The notes under the pieces: generated by a model
Databases searched by the model: none
What the model saw: the letters and a program-made list of their open reading frames with translations, nothing else
What the model was told of the DNA's origin: nothing
Shown here: piece after piece, positions 19,410 to 28,394 of the stretch
Layout of the letters: every line of letters starts with the position of its first letter
How positions within the stretch are numbered: the stretch's first letter is position 1
DNA from: Pseudomonadota bacterium
GTDB lineage: Bacteria > Pseudomonadota > Alphaproteobacteria > Rhizobiales > Hyphomicrobiaceae
Direction of reading: 5' to 3'
NCBI GenBank assembly: GCA_018242255.1
Contig: JAFECH010000005.1
Coordinates: 1 to 39,029 of the forward strand
Length of the DNA stretch: 39,029 nt
Translations under genes and position numbers: made by a program

Positions 19410-20744
19410 TCATCCGCGCGGCGATTGCCCCATCGGCTTCGCCTCGCTCGTCGTATCCGGCTTCGGCGGCCACGTCAGATCGTCGGCGCGTCCTGGCTTC
19501 GGCCGCAACCGTTCGCCCTTCACGAGCAGGCGGAAATACGGAGCCTGCGTTGGCGACAATCGCCCACGATCGCGATTGCCGGACGGCGAGATCGAACTCA
19601 TCAGCGTGAGACCGCCCGCGATCTGATCGACCAGCAGATCTCCACGCTGGCCGGACGCTTCGCGGCGCGCCATCAGGGCGACGACAGAAGCCGGTATCGC
19701 CGGGCGAACGATAGGGATCGTCTGCGTCTCGGCCCGGCCATTGCCACTGACGATCTTCAGAATGATTTTGCCATCGTCCTGTTTCTGATCGCCGGACGCA
19801 TCCGCCGTGGCGGACGCCCGTGTGCCGTTCAAGCCGGGCGCGCGAACGATCGGCGTCTTCGCATTAGCGTCGTTGTTTGCCGCAACGGGCGATGAAGGCG
19901 CCGGCGCCTTCACCGCGTTGCCCGGATTGATCTTCGCTTGTTCTGCGTCCGAACCGAGCAGCGGAATGTTCCGGTTTTGCTTCGCCTGAATGAGATCCGG
20001 CCGCAGTTCCTTTTCAACGAAATGCGCCAGCTTGCGATTGCCCGCGACGGTGAAGTTCACGCCGTCCCTGAGGCGCAGCAATCGGATCGCGCCCTCCAGA
20101 TCCGGACCGTAAGCCGAATACCCGCCGTTATCGTCGCTGAACCCCTGATATGCGTCGATGTATTTAAAGCCGTTGAGATAAGCCCGCTCGCGGATCACGT
20201 CGTTGATGCGCTGCGCAAGGTCGTTGGCATCCGATCGCGCAAGATTGGGTAGCCCAACCCAATAGACAGCCGCACTTCGTGTCTTGAAAACGCGCATCAG
20301 CCGGTCGATGCGTCGAGTATATTCGATCAGCCAAGCTTCGCTGCCGAGGGGCAGGCGCTTACCATCATCGGTCCGGATAGAAATACGGTCTTCCTGTCCG
20401 GTCATAACGATGGCAATGTTGAACGGTTGATCCGCCACCGCATTTTCAAGCGCCGCGACTTTGGCATCGAAGTTGCGCATCGCGATTCCAGTTAGCGGCG
20501 TCACCTGCTTCTGGATGTTCAAACGCACATCGGAATTGAATGCCGCTTGCAGGCCGCTCAGCAGCCCAGGGGCAAAATCGTCACCAAAAACGCTCACCTG
20601 ATAGACGTCGTTGTTCGGAAACGGCGTGAGAAAGGTTCCGACCTGATCGTCATCGGCAGCCGAAGCTATGGGCGCAAACAAAACCGTGAGCACGACGGCT
20701 AAGGCCGCGCCCAGAAAGCGGAAATGCCGAAGCCAGAGCTTCAT
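19410..20744 (-). CDS. DUF459 periplasmic SGNH-fold protein, catalytic residues lost
   Basis: A 444-residue exported protein (signal peptide FLGAALAVVLTVLFAPIASA) whose residues 45-250 align with DUF459, an SGNH/GDSL-hydrolase-like family. The expected catalytic blocks are recognisable but altered: block I reads FGDDFAPGL (Asp56 where the Ser nucleophile should be), block III reads MTGQEDR (Glu118 in place of the Asn), and block V reads DGVNFT (Asn230 in place of the His). It is thus probably a pseudo-hydrolase or binding protein. A Pro/Ala-rich, poorly ordered tail of about 180 residues follows. It lies downstream of the lytic transglycosylase gene, a pairing I recall from other Rhizobiales, which points to a cell-wall role. 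Confidence 0.82.
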   Translation of the reverse strand: MKLWLRHFRFLGAALAVVLTVLFAPIASAADDDQVGTFLTPFPNNDVYQVSVFGDDFAPGLLSGLQAAFNSDVRLNIQKQVTPLTGIAMRNFDAKVAALENAVADQPFNIAIVMTGQEDRISIRTDDGKRLPLGSEAWLIEYTRRIDRLMRVFKTRSAAVYWVGLPNLARSDANDLAQRINDVIRERAYLNGFKYIDAYQGFSDDNGGYSAYGPDLEGAIRLLRLRDGVNFTVAGNRKLAHFVEKELRPDLIQAKQNRNIPLLGSDAEQAKINPGNAVKAPAPSSPVAANNDANAKTPIVRAPGLNGTRASATADASGDQKQDDGKIILKIVSGNGRAETQTIPIVRPAIPASVVALMARREASGQRGDLLVDQIAGGLTLMSSISPSGNRDRGRLSPTQAPYFRLLVKGERLRPKPGRADDLTWPPKPDTTSEAKPMGQSPRG

Positions 20745-20856
20745 GCCGTGATGTGCCTTTCGTGAGTTTCAAGGCGACCGAATCCGGTGGTCAGCATACA
20801 GCGTCGCGATCCCCGTTCCAACGCGCGACCGCGACGGCCTCTACGAACCGCCTCCG

Positions 20857-22116
20857 TCAGCGCTTAGCGGCCTGTGATTCCGCATGCGCCAGCACCCGCT
20901 CCGATGGCCAGCAATCGATTGAAAGCCCGTTTGCTTTCTCATAGAGGCCTATCTGCTTGCGCGTGTTGGAACCAATCTTCCCGTCGATCTTGTCCATCGG
21001 ATAGCCGAGTTGCTGCAGCCGCGCCTGAATGCCGGCCACGGTATGGGTCCTGGGCTGAGCGAAGGATGCCCAAGGCGTCACGAAGTCACCACCACCGCGG
21101 ATGCGGTCGCCGAGATTACCGACGAACAGGGCATAGAGATCGGACGTGTTGTAGAGCCGAATGACACGGAAGTTCTGCGCCGCCAGGAACGCGGGGCCGT
21201 AGGCGCCCGCTGGCATCATGAGATACGCATCGGAGGCAAGCTCCGCCTGCGTGAATGGCCGCCCACTGGCTTTCTTGAAACCCATCTTCACCCAAGCAGC
21301 AATCGGACGGGTATCGGGCGGACCTTCCAGCGAGCAATCGGCATGCAGCGGCGCGATGACCTCATACCCCCAGCGCGCGCCGGGAACCCAGCCTTTGCCT
21401 TTGAGCTGCATGGCCGTGAACGCCAGCGCATCCGCGACAGACCGCCAGATGTCGATCTTGCCGTCGCCATCGCCGTCGATTGCAAATTTGAGATACTCGG
21501 TCGGCATCGCCTGCGTCAGGCCGACGGCACCGGCCCAGGACGATTTCATATCCGAGCGCGGAATGCCCTTCTGCAGCATGACGAGCGCCGCGATAAGCTC
21601 ATCGTGGAAGCGTTCCTTGCGCTTGCCGACATAGGCAAGCGTCGCCAGCATCTGGATGGCATCTTTCGACGGATGATAGCTGCCGTAAGCCGTTTCGCGT
21701 CCCCAGATCGCAACGAGCGTATAGCGATCGACGCCTGTCAGTTTCTCGATCCGCTCAAGCGCCGCGCGATGTTCAGCGAGAAATTTCTTTCCCTGAACGC
21801 CGAGCTTCTCAAGATAGGGTTTCGACAAATAATCAGCTGCTGTCTTTGTAAACTCGGCCTGCCCAGCATTGTCGATTTTCGGGCGTCCCGGAATATCGAG
21901 ATCTGGAATGCTGTAATCCGGCTTCACGCCCGCAAACGCCGTATCGAACGTTTTACGGCTGACACCCGCGGCCTTCGCCTCAGGCCACAGGCTGGCGACG
22001 AAGCTTGGAAAATCCTGGGTCGGTTTGGCGCTGGCGGCAACGGACGTCAGCACCAGCATCACCGACGTCAGCACGGTCGCCGCGCACGCCCCAAAATACG
22101 TGTTCTTCAAGAGCAT
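20857..22116 (-). CDS. MltB-type lytic murein transglycosylase with peptidoglycan-binding domain
   Basis: A 419-residue exported enzyme that cleaves the MurNAc-GlcNAc bond of peptidoglycan to form 1,6-anhydro ends. A signal peptide (about 1-30) is followed by the SLT_2/MltB catalytic domain. Glu141 in LVAIWGRETAYG is the likely catalytic acid, supported by the downstream WAGAVGLTQAMPTEYLKF and DGDGDGKIDIW segments. The C-terminal 60 residues (IQARLQQLGYPMDKIDGKIG and on) are a PG_binding_1 domain. The start at 22116 is chosen because the signal peptide begins there, although the ribosome site AAGG is 10 bases away. It lies between galE and DUF459 on the same strand. Confidence 0.9.
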   Translation of the reverse strand: MLLKNTYFGACAATVLTSVMLVLTSVAASAKPTQDFPSFVASLWPEAKAAGVSRKTFDTAFAGVKPDYSIPDLDIPGRPKIDNAGQAEFTKTAADYLSKPYLEKLGVQGKKFLAEHRAALERIEKLTGVDRYTLVAIWGRETAYGSYHPSKDAIQMLATLAYVGKRKERFHDELIAALVMLQKGIPRSDMKSSWAGAVGLTQAMPTEYLKFAIDGDGDGKIDIWRSVADALAFTAMQLKGKGWVPGARWGYEVIAPLHADCSLEGPPDTRPIAAWVKMGFKKASGRPFTQAELASDAYLMMPAGAYGPAFLAAQNFRVIRLYNTSDLYALFVGNLGDRIRGGGDFVTPWASFAQPRTHTVAGIQARLQQLGYPMDKIDGKIGSNTRKQIGLYEKANGLSIDCWPSERVLAHAESQAAKR

Positions 22117-22199
22117 TGCAGCGCTGCCTTCCCTGAACATGACGGCCCGACACGCGCCGCTCTTATGCGCGTGCCCCATTTTGAGGGCATTTTTACGGC

Positions 22200-23201
22200 T
22201 CAGTTCGCGAGCGTGCCGGCTTTGAGCGCATCGACGCGGCGCTCCCAATTCAACGCCTGAGCCACGATTTGCTCGAGATTATCGTGTTGCGGCTGCCAAC
22301 CCAGCTGATCACGGATCTTGGCCGACGCCGCGACGATAGCCGCTGGATCTCCCGCACGCCGCGGCGACAGAAGAACTTTGAAGTCAACGCCCGATACGCG
22401 CTTCACCGCACCGATAACATCGATGACGGAATACCCCTTCGAGTAACCGCAATTGTAGATGTCGGATGCCCCGCCCCGGCGTAGATGTTTAAGCGCCACC
22501 GAGTGTGCGTTCGCCAAGTCGCTCACATGGATGTAATCGCGAATGCACGTACCGTCGGGCGTCGGATAATCGATGCCGAAGATCTCCATGTGCGGACGCT
22601 TTCCAAGCGCCGTCTCGCACGCGACCTTGATCAGATGTGTGGCACGCGGCGTCGACTGTCCTGAACGGCCTTTAGGATCGGCTCCCGCCACATTGAAATA
22701 CCGCAAAGCGACGAAGCGGAAATCGTAAGCGCGCGAAGAATCCGACAGCATGATTTCGGTCATCAGCTTCGACGAACCGTAAGGCGACATCGGGGCGGGA
22801 GGAGCGGTCTCGGAAACAGGATTTTCCGCCGGATTGCCGTACACGGCAGCGGTGGACGAAAAAATAAAATGCTTCACGCCGGATTCGACGGCGGCCGCAA
22901 TCAGTGCCCGTGATTTCACCGTATTGTTGAGATAATATCCGAGCGGATCGGCGACCGAATCCGGAACCACGACAGATCCGGCGAAATGAATGATTGCGTT
23001 TACGTTGTGCGAACGGATCGTTTCACTGACGAGGTCGTTATCTGCAATATCTCCGACGACGAGCGCCGCCCGGCGATCGACAGCCCAACGAAAGCCCGTG
23101 GACAAATTATCGATGACGACCACATCTTCGCCCGTATCCAGAAGCTCCAGCACCATGTGGCTGCCGATATAGCCGGCGCCCCCCGTGACGAGCACGCTCA
23201 T
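22200..23201 (-). CDS. galE: UDP-glucose 4-epimerase
   Basis: A 333-residue short-chain dehydrogenase-fold epimerase that interconverts UDP-glucose and UDP-galactose. It has the NAD-binding TGGAGYIGSHM at residues 6-16, the catalytic Ser/Thr at 115-117 (FSSTAAVYG) and the Tyr141-x3-Lys145 pair in SPYGSSK. RYFNVAGADP and the C-terminal sugar-binding region GTCIRDYIHVSDLA are also intact. The length matches the family. It is divergent from galU, which makes its substrate UDP-glucose, with a 202-base spacer between them. Together with the kdsD gene downstream of galU this points to LPS or exopolysaccharide precursors. Confidence 0.95.
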   Translation of the reverse strand: MSVLVTGGAGYIGSHMVLELLDTGEDVVVIDNLSTGFRWAVDRRAALVVGDIADNDLVSETIRSHNVNAIIHFAGSVVVPDSVADPLGYYLNNTVKSRALIAAAVESGVKHFIFSSTAAVYGNPAENPVSETAPPAPMSPYGSSKLMTEIMLSDSSRAYDFRFVALRYFNVAGADPKGRSGQSTPRATHLIKVACETALGKRPHMEIFGIDYPTPDGTCIRDYIHVSDLANAHSVALKHLRRGGASDIYNCGYSKGYSVIDVIGAVKRVSGVDFKVLLSPRRAGDPAAIVAASAKIRDQLGWQPQHDNLEQIVAQALNWERRVDALKAGTLAN

Positions 23202-23403
23202 AGTTGCAATGAACTCCTGACTTCTATACCCACAACAACCGTTGATTCCGCCCGAAGACCGGCTCAGACCTAATGGAGACCGCCGCTTTGTGCAAATAGC
23301 TGATTCAGATCTCTGCGCGACAACTTCGTCATTCGGGCACTATTAAATCAAAAATCGTAAACAATTGAACCTGGAGCGCCAGCCTGCGCCCTTGGAGCAT
23401 GTA

Positions 23404-24300
23404 ATGAACGCGATCAAGAAACCAATTCGCAAAGCAGTATTTCCAGTCGCCGGTCTCGGCACGCGATTTCTTCCAGCCACCAAGGCTGTGCCGAAGGAAA
23501 TGCTGACGGTCGTCGACCGCCCCGTGCTTCAGCACGTTGTCGATGAGGCACGCGCCGCCGGTATTGAGCATTTCATATTCGTCACTGGACGGAACAAAGG
23601 CGTTATTGAAGACCATTTTGATAAGCAATTCGAGCTTGAAGCGACACTCGCGGCGCGCGGCAAGAAAAAGGAGCTTGAAGCCCTCGAACGTGACCTTCCG
23701 CAAGCTGGCCAAACGAGCTTCACGCGTCAGCAGGCGCCACTTGGACTAGGTCATGCCGTTTGGTGTGCGCGCGAACTCGTCGGCAATGAACCGTTTGCGC
23801 TGCTCCTGCCCGACATGCTTCACCACGGACGCACATCTTGCCTCGCCGACATGATCGAAGCCTATTCGCAAACGGGCGGCAACCTCATCGCAGTAGCGCC
23901 TGTCCCTGAAGATCAGACGCACCAGTACGGCATCGTCGGCGTCAAAGATGTGAAGTCGAAGGTCTCTGCGATCACGGAGATGGTCGAGAAACCAAAGCCC
24001 GGTACCGCACCTTCGAATTTGCACATCACCGGCCGCTATGTGTTGCAGCCTGAGATCTTCGATCTGCTCGCCAAGCAAGAGCGCGGCGCCGGCGGTGAAA
24101 TTCAGCTGACGGACTCAATGCTCGCGATGATGGGGGGCCCCGAACAGCCTTTCCATGCCGTACGTTTCGACGGAGACATCTACGACTGCGGCTCCAAACT
24201 CGGCTTTCTCACCGCCAACGTCGCGATTGCCCTCGAACGCGACGATCTCGAAAAGGACTTCCGCCGCGAGCTGAAACGCATCATCGGCGCAAACACCTGA
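23404..24300 (+). CDS. galU: UTP-glucose-1-phosphate uridylyltransferase
   Basis: A 298-residue nucleotidyltransferase making UDP-glucose from UTP and glucose-1-phosphate. The nucleotide-binding signature [20 protein letters not shown] is at residues 11-30. [15 protein letters not shown], the metal-binding LLLPDMLHH (the family usually has LPDVL) and the sugar-binding [20 protein letters not shown] follow. The C-terminal [13 protein letters not shown] is typical. The ATG at 23404 has GGAG 6 bases upstream; an upstream TTG at 23365 lacks a ribosome site. A 300-base gap with a long inverted repeat separates it from kdsD on the same strand. Confidence 0.95.
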   Translation: MNAIKKPIRKAVFPVAGLGTRFLPATKAVPKEMLTVVDRPVLQHVVDEARAAGIEHFIFVTGRNKGVIEDHFDKQFELEATLAARGKKKELEALERDLPQAGQTSFTRQQAPLGLGHAVWCARELVGNEPFALLLPDMLHHGRTSCLADMIEAYSQTGGNLIAVAPVPEDQTHQYGIVGVKDVKSKVSAITEMVEKPKPGTAPSNLHITGRYVLQPEIFDLLAKQERGAGGEIQLTDSMLAMMGGPEQPFHAVRFDGDIYDCGSKLGFLTANVAIALERDDLEKDFRRELKRIIGANT

Positions 24301-24356
24301 GCCTCTGGCCTGCCCGCTCGTCCCGGGCGGTCCACTTCGATGCGAATCAGAGATCG

Positions 24357-24406
24357 CCGTTCTCCGCTGCTATCGCGCCGTTCCCTGGCGAGGCAGCGGA
24401 GAACGG
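24357..24406. repeat. 14-bp perfect inverted repeat between galU and kdsD
   Basis: CCGTTCTCCGCTGC (24357-24370) is perfectly complementary to GCAGCGGAGAACGG (24393-24406). The 22-base loop has its own CGCC/GGCG stem (24376-24379 with 24387-24390). A smaller GCCCG/CGGGC stem lies just upstream (about 24312-24328). No T-run follows on either strand, so this is not a standard intrinsic terminator. It may be a factor-dependent terminator, an mRNA-stabilising hairpin after galU, or an intergenic repeat element. The rest of the 300-base gap 24301-24600 shows no gene. Confidence 0.6.
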
Positions 24407-24600
24407 GGCCTGTCAACAGCCGCAAAGTTTCGCTGGGCCCCCGCGACGACGCTTCCTCCCCTGAAAACACATGGTTAATCCACGGTTGCGGAGCCGTCGG
24501 GCTTGCGCAGACCGCGGCAGAACGCGAAAAGTATTAACGCTAGGCGCCGGGTCCTTTATGCTCTGACAGACACGGCACGCGAACGGGGGACATAGAGCGC

Positions 24601-25632
24601 ATGCAACGGGTCATTCCATTCCAGCTGCCTGAAGCTGAGCGACGGGACATCGACGTTGTCTCCGGCGAGACGACGCCCATTTCGTCTGCCCTCCGCACGA
24701 TCAACCTCGCGGCCGAAGGCCTAGCGCAGGTCGCCCACGATATTGCAGGCCCTCTCTCCGCCGCCTTCGACGAGGCTGTCAGCAGGCTGAAGGCCGTCAA
24801 CGGCCGCGTCATCGTAACGGGCATCGGCAAGAGCGGCCACGTCGCTCAGAAAATCGCCGCGACGTTCGCCTCGACCGGCACGCCGGCGTTCTTCGTGCAT
24901 CCGAGCGAAGCCTCGCATGGCGATCTCGGCATGATCACCAAGTCGGACATCATTGTCGCGTTTTCCTGGTCTGGCGAAACGGTCGAGCTGAAGCCGATCA
25001 TCACCTATTCGCGGCGCTTCACCGTGCCGCTCATCGCCGTCACGTCGCAGGCGAATTCGGCTCTCGGCAAACAGGCCGACGTCGTTCTGCAGTTGCCGCG
25101 CGTGAAGGAAGCCTGCCCGCACGGCCTTGCGCCGACTACGTCGACCACCATTCAGCTCGCCCTCGGAGATAGCCTTGCCATCGCGCTTCTCGATGCGCGC
25201 GGCTTCACCGCCCATGACTTCAAGATCTTCCACCCGGGCGGCTCTCTCGGCGCAAACCTCAAGTACGTCGCCGACGTCATGCACCAGAATGAGCGCCTGC
25301 CGCTGATCGCAAGCGGCGCCTCGATGTCGGATGCGCTCGTTGCAATAACGGCGAAAAGCTTCGGTTGCGTTGGGGTCACTGATGCCGACGGCAAACTCAT
25401 CGGCGTCATCACTGACGGCGATTTGCGTCGCCACATGGGGCCGGATTTGCTTCTGGCCAGCGTCGACGAGGTCATGACCGCCAAACCAAAAACGATCGCT
25501 CCGACATTGCTGGCGTCGGCCGCGCTGGAACTGATCAATTCTTCGCGGATTACGGCGCTCTTCGTCGTCGATAAGCAAAAGCCCGTAGGCATCGTGCACG
25601 TCCACGACTTGCTTCGCGTCGGCGTCGCCTAG
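24601..25632 (+). CDS. kdsD: D-arabinose-5-phosphate isomerase (KpsF/GutQ/KdsD)
   Basis: A 343-residue sugar-phosphate isomerase that converts ribulose-5-phosphate to arabinose-5-phosphate, the first step of Kdo synthesis for lipopolysaccharide. The N-terminal SIS domain (about 50-200) has VTGIGKSGHVAQKIAATFAS and FVHPSEASHGDLGMI with the conserved His, then SWSGETVEL. Two CBS domains follow (about 225-343): one starts VADVMHQNERLPLI, and the second is around EVMTAKPKTIAPTLL. The architecture is the standard SIS-CBS-CBS. The start at 24601 has a GGGG stretch about 13 bases upstream. It converges on the NfeD gene with 13 bases between stops. Confidence 0.93.
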   Translation: MQRVIPFQLPEAERRDIDVVSGETTPISSALRTINLAAEGLAQVAHDIAGPLSAAFDEAVSRLKAVNGRVIVTGIGKSGHVAQKIAATFASTGTPAFFVHPSEASHGDLGMITKSDIIVAFSWSGETVELKPIITYSRRFTVPLIAVTSQANSALGKQADVVLQLPRVKEACPHGLAPTTSTTIQLALGDSLAIALLDARGFTAHDFKIFHPGGSLGANLKYVADVMHQNERLPLIASGASMSDALVAITAKSFGCVGVTDADGKLIGVITDGDLRRHMGPDLLLASVDEVMTAKPKTIAPTLLASAALELINSSRITALFVVDKQKPVGIVHVHDLLRVGVA

Positions 25633-25645
25633 GAACCGCTGCGGA

Positions 25646-26107
25646 TCAAATCCGCGAAACCACGAGCACGGTTCCGTCGGCGCCCGTGACTTTGACGTTG
25701 GCGCCCTTAGGGCCGTCCTCGCCTTTCGCCACCCACACGGTATCGCCGACCCGCACTTTCCCGCGCCCGTTCACGATCGCATCCTCGATCGTCACGATGC
25801 GGCCGATGTATTGCGCGCCGCGGAGATTGAGATCCGCCACATCCGGATGCGCGGATTCCTCGCGGCTTTTCTGCCGAACCCAGAACACCGTGACCATGGC
25901 GATGAGCGCGAAGGCTATAAGCTGCCATTCCCAGGCGAGCGGCGTTGTGAGGCCGATAACGCCGACGATCGAGGCCGATAATCCGAACCACACGAAATGC
26001 ACGCCGGGAACGATAGATTCCATGACGAACAGGATGACAGCCAGCGCGAACCACAGCCATGGCCCGAATTGTGCGATCAATGCCGAAATGCCTTCCATAG
26101 ATGCCAT
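25646..26107 (-). CDS. NfeD-family membrane protein
   Basis: A 153-residue short NfeD-type protein: three or four hydrophobic segments at the N-terminus (PWLWFALAVILFVMESIVPG, FVWFGLSASIVGVIGL, LIAFALIAMVTVFWV) and a C-terminal OB-fold domain (YIGRIVTIEDAIVNGRGKVR and onward to the end). Such proteins pair with SPFH (stomatin/QmcA) proteins and help organise membrane microdomains and quality control. The SPFH gene is directly upstream with 27 bases between them, the usual partner arrangement. The ATG at 26107 lies just after GAGGGA; a TTG at 26125 and an ATG at 26098 are alternatives. It lacks the long ClpP-like protease domain of the other NfeD class. Confidence 0.88.
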   Translation of the reverse strand: MASMEGISALIAQFGPWLWFALAVILFVMESIVPGVHFVWFGLSASIVGVIGLTTPLAWEWQLIAFALIAMVTVFWVRQKSREESAHPDVADLNLRGAQYIGRIVTIEDAIVNGRGKVRVGDTVWVAKGEDGPKGANVKVTGADGTVLVVSRI

Positions 26108-26134
26108 CGTTCCCTCTGCGAGCAAGCCTCGGCC

Positions 26135-27115
26135 TTACGTCGTCGGCACCGAACCGGAGCGCGGCATCCGCGGAGACGGCGGCTTAGGAGCATTGCCACC
26201 GAACGCCTCGCCGGCGATCTGCGCGATACCACCAAGAGATCCGATGACGGACGATGCTTCCAGCGGCATCATAATGATCTTTTGGTTCGGCGACTTCGCC
26301 AAGGCTTCGAGCGCTTTCATATAGTTGTTCGCGACGAAGTAATTGATCGCCTGGACATTTCCGCCAGAGATGGCGTCGGAGACCATCTTTGTCGCCTTGG
26401 CTTCCGCTTCCGCAGCCCGCTCGCGTGCTTCGGCATCGCGATACGCAGCCTCTCGACGGCCCTCGGCTTCCAGAACGACAGCTTGCTTCTCACCTTCAGC
26501 CTTCAAAATGGCCGCTTGGCGAAGACCTTCTGATTCCAGGATTTGCGCCCGCTTCTCGCGCTCGGCCTTCATCTGCCGAGCCATGCTGTCCACGAGGTCT
26601 CGCGGCGGCGCGATATCCTTGATCTCGATGCGCGTCACCTTCACGCCCCACGATTCTGTGGCGGCATCCACGACTTGCAGCAGCCGGTGATTAATCTGAT
26701 CGCGGTTCGACAACAATTCATCAAGATCCATCGAACCCATCACGGTACGGATGTTCGTCATCGTCAGGTTCACAATGGAATGCTCGAGATTGTCGACTTC
26801 ATAGGCAGCCTTGGCCGCGTTCAAGATTTGGTAGAATGCAACGCCGTCGACTTTCACCATCGCGTTGTCGCGGGTGATGACATCCTGGCTCGGAATATCC
26901 ATCACCTGTTCTTTCATGTTGAGCTTGTGCGTCACGCGCTCGAGAACGGGGATCAGAATATGCATTCCCGGCACCAGCGTGCGCGTGTAGCGGCCAAGGT
27001 TCTCGACCGTAAAGTTCGATCCCTGCGGAACGATTTTGACGGTCGACCACAACCCCCAGATCGCAGCCGCCAAAAGAATAAAGCCAAAAAAACCGAAGCC
27101 GCCGAAATCGGACAT
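26135..27115 (-). CDS. SPFH/stomatin-like (slipin/QmcA) protein
   Basis: A 326-residue stomatin-type protein: one N-terminal membrane anchor ([17 protein letters not shown]), then the SPFH/band 7 domain (about 25-180) with [39 protein letters not shown] and [21 protein letters not shown] long charged coiled-coil rich in Ala, Glu and Lys (about 185-250) follows, then a Pro-rich tail ending SGSVPTT. These proteins oligomerise into ring-like scaffolds in the inner membrane, regulate proteases and stabilise membrane domains. GGAGGA lies 5 bases before the ATG. It heads a two-gene unit with nfeD. Confidence 0.92.
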   Translation of the reverse strand: MSDFGGFGFFGFILLAAAIWGLWSTVKIVPQGSNFTVENLGRYTRTLVPGMHILIPVLERVTHKLNMKEQVMDIPSQDVITRDNAMVKVDGVAFYQILNAAKAAYEVDNLEHSIVNLTMTNIRTVMGSMDLDELLSNRDQINHRLLQVVDAATESWGVKVTRIEIKDIAPPRDLVDSMARQMKAEREKRAQILESEGLRQAAILKAEGEKQAVVLEAEGRREAAYRDAEARERAAEAEAKATKMVSDAISGGNVQAINYFVANNYMKALEALAKSPNQKIIMMPLEASSVIGSLGGIAQIAGEAFGGNAPKPPSPRMPRSGSVPTT

Positions 27116-27210
27116 GCCGTCCTCCCCTCACGAGCGAATCAAATGGGAAAATGGGAAATTCGCGCGTCAGGTTTAAGTCTCGGAAACAAACATTCCGTAA
27201 ATATTGGGTA

Positions 27211-27224
27211 ATATATCGATATAT
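27211..27224. promoter_or_regulatory. 14-bp AT-rich palindrome upstream of the SPFH gene
   Basis: ATATATCGATATAT is a perfect dyad about 95 bases before the SPFH-nfeD start. A second short inverted repeat, CGGAA/TTCCG, lies at 27181-27197. The surrounding stretch is much more AT-rich than the rest of the window, as in a regulated promoter. No known regulator is recognised. Confidence 0.35.
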
Positions 27225-27292
27225 GGCAGTAAAAAGCGGGAAATTGAACATGAATTAGTAGCCAATAAGAATAATCGGCTACCTTTTGACTT

Positions 27293-28354
27293 CTAAAGCC
27301 ATCCAGCAAGCTCGCGTCGAACGACCGCTTCTATAGCATCCACACCCTCGGGGCTGTCATTGAGCGCCGGCAAATAAGCGAATTTCTCTCCGCCGTTCGA
27401 CTCGAAGATGTGCCGGTTCTCGCCATCGAGCTCTTCAAGTGTCTCCAGGCAATCGGCGGAAAAACCAGGCGCAACGAGCGCGATCTTTTTGACGCCGGAT
27501 TTCGCCAAAGCTTCGACAGTCTTGTCGGTGTAGGGCTGCAGCCACGGGTCGGTGCCGAAACGCGATTGGAATGTCGTCAGCCACCGGTCTTGCGGAATTC
27601 CCAATTTCTCGCGCAAAAGCCGGGACGTTTTCTGGCAATGGCAATGATACGGATCGCCCGCCGCGAAATACTTCTCAGGCATGCCGTGAAATGTCGCGAT
27701 AATTTTCTCCGGCTCAAAATCGAGTTTCGCAAGCTCGGCACGCATCGAAGCCGCGAGCGCCTCGATATAAGCTGGGTGGTCGTGATAGCTCGGCAATGTT
27801 CTGATGGCCGGCTGCCAACGCATCTTCATCAAAGCCCGAAAGGCCTGATCATTTGCGGTTGCCGTCGTCGCCGCAGAATACTGCGGATAAAGCGGGACCA
27901 GCAGAATACGATCGCAGCCCTGATCCTTCAGCGCCTTGATCCGGCTTTCCGTCGACGGATTTGCGTAGCGCATCGCCCAGTCGACGATGACGCGCGGATC
28001 GTTGCCGAGGCGCTGCGCCAACCGCTCGGCCTGATTCCGAGTTATCGTCTTTAAAGGACCTTCATTCTTTTCGTTATTCCAGATCGTCGCGTAATCGCGT
28101 CCTTTGCGCGATGGGCGCGTCGTCAGGATGATAAGATTGAGGATCGGCCACCATTTCCATTTCGGCTCTTCGATCACGCGATCGTCGGATAGAAACTCTT
28201 TGAGATAACGCCGCATCGGCCAATAGCTCGTGCCATCGGGCGTACCGAGATTGAGCAGTAGAACGCCGATACGGCCGAGCGCGACGGCTGGATGCTCTCG
28301 CGGCAACGCCACCGGCTCGCTATCGAAATTGCCTTGTTTCGGAACCTCGTTCAT
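27293..28354 (-). CDS. hemH: Ferrochelatase
   Basis: A 353-residue ferrochelatase that inserts Fe2+ into protoporphyrin IX, the last step of haem synthesis. Visible motifs are VLLLNLGTPDG near residue 30, LLVPLYPQYSAATTA, the active-site ATFHGMPEKY with the metal-binding His, TTFQSRFGTDPWLQPYTD and the closing APGFSADCLETLEEL carrying the second conserved acidic pair. It is likely soluble or peripheral on the inner membrane. The ATG at 28354 has GGGAG a few bases upstream; a TTG four codons earlier is less likely. It follows the CHAD gene by 40 bases on the same strand. Haem demand would be high in a respiring methylotroph with many cytochromes. Confidence 0.95.
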   Translation of the reverse strand: MNEVPKQGNFDSEPVALPREHPAVALGRIGVLLLNLGTPDGTSYWPMRRYLKEFLSDDRVIEEPKWKWWPILNLIILTTRPSRKGRDYATIWNNEKNEGPLKTITRNQAERLAQRLGNDPRVIVDWAMRYANPSTESRIKALKDQGCDRILLVPLYPQYSAATTATANDQAFRALMKMRWQPAIRTLPSYHDHPAYIEALAASMRAELAKLDFEPEKIIATFHGMPEKYFAAGDPYHCHCQKTSRLLREKLGIPQDRWLTTFQSRFGTDPWLQPYTDKTVEALAKSGVKKIALVAPGFSADCLETLEELDGENRHIFESNGGEKFAYLPALNDSPEGVDAIEAVVRRELAGWL

Positions 28355-28394
28355 CCGCTCTCCCAACGCCGGCGTTTATTGCGATCCTACCGGA

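Noticed and set aside
21010-22260. A 416-codon plus-strand frame opposite the lytic transglycosylase gene
   Set aside because: The minus-strand protein has a signal peptide, catalytic Glu and a peptidoglycan-binding domain; the plus-strand frame has no recognisable domain.
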